Below, one piece after another: positions 1 through 9,937 of a stretch of DNA of 47,556 nt; position 1 is the stretch's first letter; every line of letters starts with the position of its first letter. The position numbers and the translations under genes were made by a program. This DNA is from Nevskia sp. Lineage in GTDB: Bacteria > Pseudomonadota > Gammaproteobacteria > Nevskiales > Nevskiaceae. The DNA lies in assembly GCA_030694365.1 (NCBI GenBank), contig JAUXYM010000015.1:1-47556 (forward strand). The letters are read 5' to 3'. The notes under the pieces were generated by a model. The model was not told where the DNA came from. It saw only the letters and a list, made by a program, of their open reading frames with translations, and ran no database searches.

Positions 1-47
1 GATAGGTGGCGCTGGCCGCCTCAATAACAAAAAACATATTGATTTTA

Positions 48-140
48 TTATTGATTCGGCCACGTTCTGCTCCACAGTGAGTGCACCCTTCAAGTCTCAG
101 CGTGTCCTTTCGTTCAACTATTTGGTGGCCGAATCAATAA
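48..140. repeat. Perfect 16-bp inverted repeat upstream of plsY
   Basis: Bases 48-63 (TTATTGATTCGGCCAC) recur as an exact reverse complement at 125-140, separated by 61 bases, ending 11 bases before the plsY ATG. The flank at 24-56 is strikingly AT-rich for this genome. This could be the ends of a tiny 93-bp mobile element, a regulatory site, or a leader hairpin. The sequence shows only the symmetry, and the function is not known. Confidence 0.7.
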
Positions 141-151
141 ATCCGTCATTC

Positions 152-820
152 ATGCTTGAACTAACCCTCAAATTCCTCGCCGCTTACCTGCTCGGCGGCG
201 TCATGGGCGGCGATGTCATGCGCCGCCTCGCTGGCGGCGCCGATCTGCGCGGCAGCGGCTCAGGCAATGTCGGTGCGACCAACGCGCTGCGCACCCGCGG
301 TGCGAAATTCGCGCTTGGCGTGCTGGCGATCGACATCGGCAAGGGCGTGCTTGCGGCGCTGGCGTTGCCGCTCATTCCATTACCCGGTGGTGACCCGGCG
401 CTGAGCCCGGCCCTGAGTCCGGCAATCCCCTACGCCTGCGGTCTCGGGGCGGCGCTCGGCCATTGCTATCCGCTGTTCCAGAAGTTCAAGGGCGGCAAGG
501 GTGTGGCGACCTTGGCCGGGGTGTTCGGCGCGCTGCTGCCGGCGGCCTTGCCGGGGTTGATCCTGGTGTTCGCGCTGGTGGTGATGCTGACCGGTTACGT
601 CAGCCTCGCGTCGATCGCCGGTGGTGCCGCCGCGTTGTTGTTCGTCACTTGTTTCGGCGCTGGCTTCTGGTCGCTGGTCGGCGGCTTCACGGCGGCGATG
701 CTGGCGCTGATCCTGTTCAAGCATCGCGACAACATCGGCCGCCTGTTCGCCGGTACCGAATCGCGTTTCGAGAAGGCGAGAGTGCTCGGCAAGCTGTTCG
801 ATCGCGCGCCGCGCGCATGA
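152..820 (+). CDS. plsY: Glycerol-3-phosphate acyltransferase PlsY
   Basis: Inner-membrane enzyme that transfers an acyl group from acyl-phosphate to glycerol-3-phosphate, the first step of phospholipid synthesis. The 222-residue protein has about five hydrophobic segments and the three family motifs: GSGNVGATN, FKGGKGVAT, and a C-terminal HRDNIGRLFAGTE block. I chose the ATG at 152 because it begins directly at the first membrane helix (MLELTLKFLAAYLLGG). An upstream GTG at 77 would add 25 unrelated residues encoded across the inverted repeat. The stop overlaps the birA start by 4 bases. Identification is firm; the start is likely. Confidence 0.93.
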   Translation: MLELTLKFLAAYLLGGVMGGDVMRRLAGGADLRGSGSGNVGATNALRTRGAKFALGVLAIDIGKGVLAALALPLIPLPGGDPALSPALSPAIPYACGLGAALGHCYPLFQKFKGGKGVATLAGVFGALLPAALPGLILVFALVVMLTGYVSLASIAGGAAALLFVTCFGAGFWSLVGGFTAAMLALILFKHRDNIGRLFAGTESRFEKARVLGKLFDRAPRA

Positions 821-1827
821 CCCGGGCGCTTGATGACGAAGCCTTGTTGCCGCTGGCCGATGCGCTGGCGGCTGGCGATTGGGTGTCCGGCGAAGCGCTG
901 GCGGCAACCGCCGGGGTCAGCCGCGCCGCGCTGGCCAAGCGCATCGCCCAGATCGAAGCCTGGGGCCTCGATATCGAAGCCCGGCCGGGGCTCGGCTATC
1001 GGCTGACCGCGCCGCTGGAACGGCTCGATGCGGCGACGATCCGCGCGGGTCTGTCGCCAGCATCGTCTGCGCGCTTGGCCGGGCTCGACGTCGCATTGAG
1101 AGTCGATTCGACCAACCAACGCTTGATTGAAGCCGCTTCCGCCAGCGATCCGCAGGCGCTGTTCGCCGAAGCGCAGACCGCTGGCCGTGGCCGGCGGGGC
1201 CGGGACTGGCGCTCGCCGTTTGGTGCCAACTTATATCTGTCGCTGGCCTGGAGCTTCGCTGGCTGGCCGCCGAAGCTCGGCACTTTGCCGCTGGCGGTCG
1301 GCGTGGTCGCGGCGCGGGCACTGGAAACGGCCGGCCTGCCCGGCGTGCAGCTCAAATGGCCGAACGATCTGCGCATCGGCGACGCCAAGCTCGGCGGCAT
1401 CCTGATCGAAAGCCGCAGCGAGATCGGCGGCGCCTGCCGGGTGATCATCGGCCTGGGTCTCAATGTCGCGATGACCGCCGGGCAGGGCACCGATCTCGAA
1501 CAGGCCTGGACCTCGGTGCATGCCGCGCAGCTCACCGCCGGCCAGCCAAGCGCTACACGTAATGCGCTGGCAACAGCGCTGCTCGACAGCCTGCTCGCCG
1601 CGCTCGCACAGTTCGAGCAGGACGGCTTCGCGAGCTTCCTCGCCGACTGGAACCGCCTCGATCTCGCCGCCGGCCGCGCGGTGCGCATCGAAGGCGCGAC
1701 GGTGCTTGAAGGCCATGCCTGCGGCATCGATCCGGATGGCGCGCTGATCGTCGAAAGCGCGGACGGCCAGCGCCATCACGTCCATGCCGGCGAAGTCAGC
1801 CTGCGTCTGCCGGCTGCCGCCGCATGA
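817..1827 (+). CDS. birA: Bifunctional biotin-[acetyl-CoA-carboxylase] ligase / biotin operon repressor BirA
   Basis: Activates biotin to biotinyl-AMP and attaches it to the carboxyl carrier protein of acetyl-CoA carboxylase. The N-terminal ~65 residues form a winged-helix domain (SGEALAATAGVSRAALAKRI), so this is the repressor-type two-domain form. The catalytic domain carries the ATP/biotin loop GRGRRGRDWRSP and the KWPNDL motif followed by KLGGILIE. The C-terminal small SH3-like domain is present. Length (336 residues) is slightly above the E. coli protein. The start at 817 sits in an ATGA overlap with plsY, and the stop overlaps coaX the same way, so the three are probably co-translated. 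Confidence 0.95.
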   Translation: MTRALDDEALLPLADALAAGDWVSGEALAATAGVSRAALAKRIAQIEAWGLDIEARPGLGYRLTAPLERLDAATIRAGLSPASSARLAGLDVALRVDSTNQRLIEAASASDPQALFAEAQTAGRGRRGRDWRSPFGANLYLSLAWSFAGWPPKLGTLPLAVGVVAARALETAGLPGVQLKWPNDLRIGDAKLGGILIESRSEIGGACRVIIGLGLNVAMTAGQGTDLEQAWTSVHAAQLTAGQPSATRNALATALLDSLLAALAQFEQDGFASFLADWNRLDLAAGRAVRIEGATVLEGHACGIDPDGALIVESADGQRHHVHAGEVSLRLPAAAA

Positions 1828-2561
1828 GCGACGCGGCCACGCGGCTGTTGATCGATGTCGGCAACAGCCGTCTGAAATGGGCGCTGGCCGATGATCACGC
1901 GATGCTCGGGCCAGCGCAGGCGCTGGCGCATGGCGGCGATCCGGCGGCGGTGGTCGAACTGCTGAGCGTGCCGGTGAGCGTGCGCGATGCCTGGATCGCC
2001 AACGTCACCGGTGAGACGCACGGCGAGCGGCTGGCGGCGGCGCTGGCCCTGCGCCATCACCTGAGCCCACGTTTCGCGAGACCGATCGAGGGTCTGCAAG
2101 GCTTGCGGATCGTCTATGAAGATCAGGCCCGCCTCGGGGTTGATCGCTGGCTGGCGCTGCTCGCGGCCTGGTCGCGCGACAGAGCCGCAGCCTGCGTGGT
2201 CAGTGCCGGCACCGCGCTGACTTTCGATGCCATCGACGGTCATGGCCAGCACCTCGGCGGCATCATCGCTTCCGGTCTGATGACGGCGCAGCAGGCGGTG
2301 CTCGGTGCGACGCGCTTCGCCGCTGCCGGCCCGGCGTTCCACTACACCGCAGGCCTCGGCAGCGACACCGAGGCCTGCGTCCGCCAGGGCGCGCTGCATG
2401 CTTGCGCAGGGCTGGTCGAACGCCTCGCCGCGCGCTATGGCGGCCAGCGCCGCTATCTCACCGGCGGCGATGCCGAAACCCTGCGTCCGCATCTGGCTGG
2501 CGACTGGCTTCTGGTGCCGGATCTGGTGCTCGAAGGCTTGCAGCAGTCAGCGTCTGCCTGA
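1824..2561 (+). CDS. coaX: Type III pantothenate kinase
   Basis: Phosphorylates pantothenate, the first committed step of coenzyme A synthesis. The 245-residue protein shows the ASKHA-fold phosphate loop LLIDVGNSRLKWAL, the GVDRWLAL segment and the SAGTALTFDAID motif of the CoaX family, followed by GGIIASGL. It follows birA with a 4-base overlap, a pairing common in proteobacteria (birA and coaX are sometimes fused). The cluster therefore links phospholipid, biotin and CoA supply. It is followed within 15 bases by the palindromic element, which may also end transcription. Confidence 0.93.
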   Translation: MSDAATRLLIDVGNSRLKWALADDHAMLGPAQALAHGGDPAAVVELLSVPVSVRDAWIANVTGETHGERLAAALALRHHLSPRFARPIEGLQGLRIVYEDQARLGVDRWLALLAAWSRDRAAACVVSAGTALTFDAIDGHGQHLGGIIASGLMTAQQAVLGATRFAAAGPAFHYTAGLGSDTEACVRQGALHACAGLVERLAARYGGQRRYLTGGDAETLRPHLAGDWLLVPDLVLEGLQQSASA

Positions 2562-2574
2562 TTGCGCTGCTGCG

Positions 2575-2747
2575 CCTAGGGTCTGTTGACATTGCTTTGA
2601 CCGCAACTCGAAGGGGCGGGGCCATTTTTGCCCATTGCTGCCTTACTCGTCGCGCCAATGGGTCGGCCATTGGCCGCTCCTCGCTCGTTGCACTGGGCAA
2701 AAATGACCTCCGCCGCAGCGACCAAAGTAATGTCAACAGACCCTAAG
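2575..2747. repeat. 173-bp near-perfect palindromic element (MITE-like)
   Basis: The ends CCTAGGGTCTGTTGACATT (from 2575) and AATGTCAACAGACCCTAAGG (to 2747) are inverted copies with one inserted base. The similarity continues inward: CCATTTTTGCCCA near 2626 pairs with TGGGCAAAAATGAC near 2694, and the apex CCAATGG/CCATTGG closes the fold. The whole region would form one long hairpin. It encodes no protein. A degenerate relative of its left half lies at 46558-46640. Its right end supplies the stop codon of the DUF1272 gene. It resembles a miniature inverted-repeat element; I cannot assign its family and see no clear target duplication. Confidence 0.75.
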
Positions 2748-2991
2748 GCAGCGGCCCGCAGCCAGCCGGCTTCAGCACGCGAACCTTGGAACCTGGATGC
2801 GAGGCCAGCTTGAGCAGCGGCCGGCGCGGCCGGGCCAGCAGTTCGCCGCCGCAATTCGGGCAACGGCCGTGCAGGATGTCGGCGGCGCAGGCCGCGCAGA
2901 AGGTGCATTCGAACGAGCAGATGCGCGCCTGATCGGAATCCGGCGGCAGGTCACGGTCGCAGCATTCGCAGTTCGGTCGGAGTTCGAGCAT
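2743..2991 (-). CDS. DUF1272 domain protein (small zinc-ribbon-like)
   Basis: This 82-residue protein has a dense cysteine pattern: NCECCDRDLPP near residues 7-17, then CSFECTFCAACA, then GRCPNCGGEL. The pattern is typical of DUF1272, a family of small presumed zinc-binding proteins of unknown function. The C-terminal ~30 residues are basic and look less conserved. The TAG stop lies inside the right end of the palindromic element, so that element may have changed the original C-terminus. The gene stands alone and is divergent from the monooxygenase at 3131. Confidence 0.72.
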   Translation of the reverse strand: MLELRPNCECCDRDLPPDSDQARICSFECTFCAACAADILHGRCPNCGGELLARPRRPLLKLASHPGSKVRVLKPAGCGPLP

Positions 2992-3130
2992 GGCGATATT
3001 AAGCGCCGTTACAGTTTCATCCGCGAGGGCCGCGACTGCTCGTTCGGGTAGTGGCCGGCCGCCATCGGCGCGCTAAGGTGCAGCCTCAGTCCAGAACCGT
3101 GGCCACCACGGCAAAAACGAGGAGAAACGC

Positions 3131-4747
3131 ATGACTCAGGTCCAGTCGTCGCCGAGGCAGGTGGATGTAGTGGTGGTCGGTGCCGGGTTCGCCGGTATGT
3201 ACGGGGTTCACCGCCTACGCGAAGCCGGCCTTTCGGTGCAGGGCTTTGAGGCGGGCGATAGCGTCGGCGGCACCTGGTACTGGAATCGCTATCCGGGCGC
3301 GCGTGTCGACAGCCAGTCCTACATCTACCAGTACTGGTTTTCCGACGAACTGCTCAAGGAATGGGACTGGAGCGAGCGCTTTCCGGCCCAGCCCGAGACC
3401 GAGCGCTATCTGAACCACGTTGCCGACAAGTTCAGCATTCGCGACGCGATCCAGTTCAACACCCGGGTCGAAGCCGCCATCTGGGATGACAGTGCCAAGC
3501 GCTGGACGGTCAGCAATGACCGGGGCGAAACGCTCAGTGCGCAGTTCCTGCTGATGTCGACCGGCGGCCTGTCGGCACCGAACACGCCGCCATTCAAGCA
3601 TCACGAGAAGTTCAAGGGCCAGATCATCCACACCGGCCGCTGGCCAAAGGAAGGCGTCGATTTCGCCGGCAAGAAGGTCGGCGTGATCGGCACCGGTGCC
3701 ACCGGCATCCAGGTGATCCAGACGATCGCTCCGCTGGTGGGCCAGATGACCGTGTTCCAGCGCACCGCGAACTACACGATTCCGATGCGCAACCCGCAGT
3801 ACGACGATGCCGCGCGCGCCGAGCTGAAGGCCCGCTCGAAAGCGATGGAGCATCGCGTGCACCGCACCTTCGCCGGCTTCGACTACGACTGGCAGAGCAC
3901 CGATCTGATGGCGATGACGCCGGAAGCTCGCGAAGCGCAGCTCGACGAATGGTTCGCCGATGGTTCGCTGAGCTTCTGGATCGGCTCGATCCAGGGTGTG
4001 CTGCTCGACGAGGGCATCAACGCGGTGTTCTCCGATTTCGTCAAGCGGAAGATCCGCGCGCGGATTCATGACCCGAAAGTCGCCGACCTGCTGGTGCCCG
4101 ACGATCACGGCTTCGGCACTCGCCGGGTGCCGCTGGAAACCAAGTACTACGAGGCCTACAACCAGCCGAACGTCAAGCTGGTCAGCGTCAAGGCCACCCC
4201 CATTGTCGAGTTCACCGAGCGCGGCATCCGCACCACCGAAGGCGAGCACGAGTGCGACATCGTCATCTTCGCCACCGGTTTCGATGCAGGCACTGGCGCG
4301 CTGACCCGGGTCGATATCCGCGGCAAGGACGGCGTCTCGCTGAAGGACGCCTGGGCCGAAGGCATCCGCACCACGATGGGCCTGCAGGTGCACGGCTACC
4401 CGAACATGTTCATGACCATGGCACCGTTCTCGCCGGCCGCCGCGTTCTGCAACGTGCCGACCTGCCTGCAGCAGCAGATCGACTGGATCAGCGACTGCGT
4501 GAAGTACCTGCGTGCCAGCGGCCTGAAGGTGATCGAGCCGAGCCTGGAGATCGAAAACAAGTGGATTGCCCATCACGACGAAGTGTCGGCGATGACGCTG
4601 ATCCCGAAGACCAACTCCTGGTACATGGGCAGCAACATCGAAGGCAAGAAGCGCCGGCTGCTGGCCTATCCGGGTGGTGTCAACACTTATCGCGCCGCCT
4701 GCGAAGACCTGAAGGCCAAGCACTACGAAGGCTTCGAGATGGCCTGA
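3131..4747 (+). CDS. Flavin-containing Baeyer-Villiger monooxygenase (cyclohexanone monooxygenase-like)
   Basis: Uses NADPH, FAD and O2 to insert oxygen next to a carbonyl, turning ketones into esters or lactones. The 538-residue protein has the FAD-binding GAGFAG at residues 17-22, the Baeyer-Villiger fingerprint FKGQIIHTGRWP at 161-172, and the NADPH-binding GTGATG at 187-192. A FATGFD block follows near 380. The ATG at 3131 is preceded by GAGGAG at good spacing. It is a single-gene unit ending at the hairpin at 4808. The substrate cannot be read from the sequence; cyclic or steroid-like ketones are plausible for the family. A second, truncated relative lies at the right end of the window. 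Confidence 0.88.
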   Translation: MTQVQSSPRQVDVVVVGAGFAGMYGVHRLREAGLSVQGFEAGDSVGGTWYWNRYPGARVDSQSYIYQYWFSDELLKEWDWSERFPAQPETERYLNHVADKFSIRDAIQFNTRVEAAIWDDSAKRWTVSNDRGETLSAQFLLMSTGGLSAPNTPPFKHHEKFKGQIIHTGRWPKEGVDFAGKKVGVIGTGATGIQVIQTIAPLVGQMTVFQRTANYTIPMRNPQYDDAARAELKARSKAMEHRVHRTFAGFDYDWQSTDLMAMTPEAREAQLDEWFADGSLSFWIGSIQGVLLDEGINAVFSDFVKRKIRARIHDPKVADLLVPDDHGFGTRRVPLETKYYEAYNQPNVKLVSVKATPIVEFTERGIRTTEGEHECDIVIFATGFDAGTGALTRVDIRGKDGVSLKDAWAEGIRTTMGLQVHGYPNMFMTMAPFSPAAAFCNVPTCLQQQIDWISDCVKYLRASGLKVIEPSLEIENKWIAHHDEVSAMTLIPKTNSWYMGSNIEGKKRRLLAYPGGVNTYRAACEDLKAKHYEGFEMA

Positions 4748-4807
4748 GCTTCACCCCGCGCTCGAACTGACGCCCGCAGGGGTGCCGGCTTGCAGCAGAG
4801 AGGACTG

Positions 4808-4841
4808 ACCGGAGGTTGCGCAAGCAGCCTCCGGTTTTTTT
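4808..4841 (+). terminator. Rho-independent terminator after the monooxygenase
   Basis: ACCGGAGG and CCTCCGGT form an 8-bp stem with a 12-base loop, followed by an uninterrupted run of seven T (counting the stem end). It lies 60 bases after the monooxygenase stop and just before the end of the minus-strand gene at 4845. Confidence 0.85.
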
Positions 4842-4844
4842 GCG

Positions 4845-5267
4845 TCAGGCGGTCTGCAGATCGCGGCGTGCGGGCGAGGCCGCGAGGCTCAGCAGGTACA
4901 GGCCGACGACGATATCGACGCTGGCGCAGAACGCCGGATACCAGGCCGGCACGCCGGGGTTGATGAACCACTGCGGATGCAGCAGATCGTAGCCGCCGTG
5001 CGCCAGCCACAGCGCGCCGACGATGGCCGCCGCCCAGCGGAACTGCTGCCGCGCCAAGGTCAGCACCACGCCGCCGATCAGGAACGGCAGGCCGAAGAGC
5101 ATTTCCTGAAAGCCGATGGAGGTCTCGCCGGCAAGCCAGGCGAAGCCGGCGTAGATGGTCGGCAGGCTGATCAGGCTTAGCGCGTAGACCCAGTGCTCGC
5201 CGCGAATCTGGCGCGCGAACGCGATGGTGCCCAGCCCGACCAGCACCCCGACGATGGCTTCGATCAT
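4845..5267 (-). CDS. Small integral membrane protein (DUF6010-like)
   Basis: This 140-residue protein consists almost entirely of four or five hydrophobic helices. A conserved-looking LAHGGYDLLHP segment lies near residue 90, and a SVDIVVGLYLLSLA helix near the end. The HGGYDLLH-W-P-C-D pattern recalls the DUF6010 family, but I assign that only tentatively. Function is unknown. Its ATG overlaps the stop of the gene at 5264-5716 by 4 bases, so the two membrane proteins are translationally coupled. Confidence 0.6.
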   Translation of the reverse strand: MIEAIVGVLVGLGTIAFARQIRGEHWVYALSLISLPTIYAGFAWLAGETSIGFQEMLFGLPFLIGGVVLTLARQQFRWAAAIVGALWLAHGGYDLLHPQWFINPGVPAWYPAFCASVDIVVGLYLLSLAASPARRDLQTA

Positions 5268-5716
5268 CTCCTAGTGCTCCCGTTTCCGCTCGTGCGATCG
5301 CGCCAGGCGGTGGCCAGCAACACGAAGGCGCCCAGATGGAAGGCGAACGCCGCTGTCGGAATCTGCGCGAGTTGCCAGATCATCATGCTGGCGCCGGCAA
5401 GCAGCCAGGCACCAAGCAGATAAAGGCTGGCCAGCCGCGGCGACAGTTCGCGGCCGAAACGCCAGTTCAGTGCCACAACGGTGACCAGCACCACCGCCGC
5501 CTTGATCGCCGCCATGTCGCGCAGTATTTGAGACAGTTCAGGGTCGGCGGCAACCGCCGGAGTTGGCGTGCCGAGCCAGACCGCCATCGCGGCCGTAGCC
5601 GCGCAGCCGAGCAGCAGATTGAATCTCAGCGATGCCGAACGCGCGCGTTGACGCTGCGCAGCGAGTTCGTTGGCGCGAGTGCTGGCAGCGTTGTTGCTGC
5701 TCGGGGTGACGGACAT
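5264..5716 (-). CDS. Uncharacterised four-helix membrane protein
   Basis: I take the ATG at 5716 (MSVTPSSNNAASTRANELAA) as the start. The first ~25 residues are polar and precede a helix ending GTPTPAVAADP, which may be a signal anchor. Three further helices follow (IKAAVVLVTVVALNWRF, LYLLGAWLLAGASMMIW, FHLGAFVLLATAW). I do not recognise a family. An in-frame ATG about 14 codons upstream is possible but has no better support. It overlaps the downstream membrane gene by 4 bases. Confidence 0.55.
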   Translation of the reverse strand: MSVTPSSNNAASTRANELAAQRQRARSASLRFNLLLGCAATAAMAVWLGTPTPAVAADPELSQILRDMAAIKAAVVLVTVVALNWRFGRELSPRLASLYLLGAWLLAGASMMIWQLAQIPTAAFAFHLGAFVLLATAWRDRTSGNGSTRR

Positions 5717-5774
5717 GGGGGCCTCCGGTTCGGAACCCAGTATGCGGCGCTTCGGCATCCGCTTCGAGCGGTCG

Positions 5775-6002
5775 TCATTTCGGCTGCGGCAAGACTGCGG
5801 AAATCGACGCTCCTGCGCAGCGGGCGCAGATGCAGGCCCGGCCGCTCGACGCCTCCGGAACGGCGGCCAGCAAGGCCGGATCGAATGACGCCGTCCGGCA
5901 CCAGCACGGCGTGTCGAAGCTGCCGCATTGCGCTGGCGCGCAGGCATTGGCGCCGCCGCACAGGGGGCAGCACAAGTTGCGGAGGGGTGGCGATTGCGAC
6001 AT
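5775..6002 (-). CDS. Cysteine-rich CWC family protein
   Basis: This 75-residue protein has the arrangement CPLCGG...C...CWC (residues 12-35) and a second cluster CICARCAG near residue 57. That matches the small cysteine-rich CWC family, presumed metal-binding and of unknown function. The CWC triplet and following aliphatic turn are typical. It precedes the membrane pair at 5264 on the same strand but is separated by 58 bases. Small size and clear cysteine spacing make it a real gene despite unknown function. Confidence 0.62.
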   Translation of the reverse strand: MSQSPPLRNLCCPLCGGANACAPAQCGSFDTPCWCRTASFDPALLAAVPEASSGRACICARCAGASISAVLPQPK

Positions 6003-6087
6003 CGGGTCAGATTCCGGCGGATGACGTGATGGCTGGGTTGTCCTGCCGCGATCAAGCAGGTGGCAAGTAAATCGATGTTCGGCCGCT

Positions 6088-6540
6088 TCAGCGGCTCAGT
6101 GCGAGCACCGAAAAAGCCAGGACTGCGAGGCTGAGTACCGCGATGCCCAGCAGGTCCAGGGTCCGCAGGCTGCCTGCTGCGGTACCCGGTTCGACGACCG
6201 CGAGTCGGCGCTCCCGATGGATCATGAACAGCGGCACCGCCAGGCTGATGGCGATGAACAGCCCGAACACGATGTAGAGCCAGACGCCGGGAATCTTCAG
6301 GCGCCGGGCTTCCAGCAGCATCCACAGCACCACGGCCAGGCCGAGGAACAGCAGGTCGACGGTGATGAAGCGGCTGGCTTCGTTGAGCAACAGGTCTTTC
6401 CAGAATTGCAGGGTCGCTTCCGGGAAACCCGCCAAGCCGTACTGCCCGATCAGGCCGCGGATGTTGCCGAAGGTGCCGACGAAAGCCAGGGCGCCGATCG
6501 CGGCGTAAGCCAGGCAGAGCGCTTTGCGGTTGATGACCAT
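6088..6540 (-). CDS. DUF2834 domain membrane protein
   Basis: This 150-residue protein has four predicted helices. The N-terminal part matches the DUF2834 pattern: a first helix (YAAIGALAFVGTFG), then a GFPEATLQFWKDLLLNEASR loop with a helix start ITVDLLFLGLAVVLWM. The last third is an additional hydrophobic segment (LLGIAVLSLAVLAFSVLAL) not seen in the shorter DUF2834 proteins. Function is unknown. It is monocistronic by spacing. Confidence 0.68.
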   Translation of the reverse strand: MVINRKALCLAYAAIGALAFVGTFGNIRGLIGQYGLAGFPEATLQFWKDLLLNEASRFITVDLLFLGLAVVLWMLLEARRLKIPGVWLYIVFGLFIAISLAVPLFMIHRERRLAVVEPGTAAGSLRTLDLLGIAVLSLAVLAFSVLALSR

Positions 6541-6633
6541 GTTGTCCTCTCGAATGAGCGTGCGGGTGGTTTCTCAAGCAGACACGCGAACCGTGGGTTG
6601 TTATTTACAGGGCGGGGGATGACCGAACGACGG

Positions 6634-7200
6634 CTAGCCGAAAACCCGTTGCAAGCTCAGAGGAACCAGCCCGATTAGGAGAAGGACCGTCGGGTAGAAA
6701 GTGAGCGCGAAGCCAAGAGACCTGGCCGCGGCACCGGAACGATAGCGCTTGTAGAACAGCAGCCGCGCCAGCAGGAAAAGGCCCGATGTCGCTACCAGTG
6801 CGCCAAGCATGCGGGCCGGCGCCAGCATGGCCCAGGCGACATACACCGGCACGGCGAGCGCCACTTGCTCCAGGGTGTTCTGCAGCAAGGCCTGCAACAG
6901 CCTGGCGCGGTCGCTGCCCTCGGTCAGCGCACTGCCGTCGATATCGGACGGCGTGAAGAAGCGGTGTTTCGCCAGCCGAGCGATCGAGATGGTCAGCGCT
7001 GTCGCTGGAGGGATCAAGCAAAGCGCCAGCAGCGACGCTCTTTCAGCAAGCGACGCTCCGAGCGGATGCAGCGCATAAGCGGACATGGCCATCGAGGTGG
7101 CGGCAAGTGTCAGGCCGCTAGCTATGCCCTTGATCACGCCGCGTTGGTTCTGGCTGAGGTTGTTTGCTTTCACGGCGTTGGACGGGATATGCAGACTCAC
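6634..7200 (-). CDS. MAPEG family membrane protein
   Basis: This 188-residue protein has four hydrophobic segments. The signature lies in its second half: LQNTLEQVALAVPVYVAWAM followed by LFLLARLLFYKRYRSG, as in the MAPEG superfamily (membrane-associated proteins of eicosanoid and glutathione metabolism). Bacterial members are mostly uncharacterised, some with glutathione transferase or peroxidase activity. The N-terminal ~25 residues are polar. Another glutathione-related gene (GST) is on the same strand 650 bases away, which is suggestive but not evidence of a shared pathway. Confidence 0.7.
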   Translation of the reverse strand: MSLHIPSNAVKANNLSQNQRGVIKGIASGLTLAATSMAMSAYALHPLGASLAERASLLALCLIPPATALTISIARLAKHRFFTPSDIDGSALTEGSDRARLLQALLQNTLEQVALAVPVYVAWAMLAPARMLGALVATSGLFLLARLLFYKRYRSGAAARSLGFALTFYPTVLLLIGLVPLSLQRVFG

Positions 7201-7247
7201 TCAAAGTTCAGATTGATTGGCGCTGCTGGCGTCCACGTTTCAGAAAT

Positions 7248-7370
7248 GTAGGGCGGGTCAAGACCCGCCATCGATGCAGCGCCTCAGCCAGCCGTTCCCG
7301 GGTCAAAGCGCGCAGCTGATTCAAGGCGGAGATGACGTCACGGAAAGCGGCGGGTTGCAACCCGCCCTAC
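7248..7370. repeat. Inverted pair of GTAG-type REP sequences
   Basis: The left unit begins GTAGGGCGGGT and is itself a palindrome (GCGGGTCAAGACCCGC). The right unit ends ACCCGCCCTAC and contains GCGGGTTGCAACCCGC. The two face each other about 80 bases apart. The terminal GTAG and small palindromes match the layout of REP doublets mobilised by RAYT transposases. This accounts for most of the 205-base gap between the genes at 6634 and 7406. Confidence 0.75.
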
Positions 7371-7405
7371 GCGAGCTGCCCCGCTGCCAGCATGATTTTC
7401 TCCTC

Positions 7406-7825
7406 CTACATTCCAGTATCACGTCGCCACACCGCCCTGAACTGCATCACCGCCCCCAGCATCTCAGTCAGCACGAACAGCCACAACACCGGAATCACGT
7501 TCTCGAACAGGATGTAGTAGGCGATCAGCAGCGAGATTGCGCAGCGGCCGATGGCATCGACCAGCGCGAACACGCCGAGCGGCCGGATCAGCCGGGCCGC
7601 GACCCAGACCAGCACCAGCACGCCGGACATGTTGACGAAGAACATCGCGAAAGGATCGAACGTCGGCGGTGTTGGCGTGCCACCGATCAAGCCATTCAGC
7701 CAGTACAGGAAGTTGATGAACAATGGCGAGGTGAACGGCAGCGCCAGTGACATCACGCCGGTATCGAACAGTGCCCAGAACCGCACGGTTTTCGGCGCCA
7801 CGTGATCGTAGTTCGGCAACTGCAT
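7406..7825 (-). CDS. Uncharacterised four-helix membrane protein
   Basis: This 139-residue protein has hydrophobic segments near residues 17-47, 60-80, 85-107 and 108-130. I recognise no family. The N-terminus (MQLPNYDHVAPKTVRFWALF) is polar. The last ten residues are charged (FRAVWRRDTGM), so the C-terminus is probably cytoplasmic. It sits 30 bases downstream of the GST gene on the same strand, so a two-gene transcript is likely. Confidence 0.58.
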   Translation of the reverse strand: MQLPNYDHVAPKTVRFWALFDTGVMSLALPFTSPLFINFLYWLNGLIGGTPTPPTFDPFAMFFVNMSGVLVLVWVAARLIRPLGVFALVDAIGRCAISLLIAYYILFENVIPVLWLFVLTEMLGAVMQFRAVWRRDTGM

Positions 7826-7855
7826 GTCAGGCCCTGAGATCAGGCTTCGAGTGGC

Positions 7856-9866
<2,011 letters not shown>

Positions 9867-9937
9867 CCGGGGTCGATTGAGGGCTAAAGAAGAACCCGGC
9901 AGGCGTTCCGCCCAGCCCCAAGCATGAGGACCGCACC

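Noticed and set aside
3215..4723. A 502-codon open frame opposite the monooxygenase
   Set aside because: It is antisense to a well-supported enzyme and its residues match no family.
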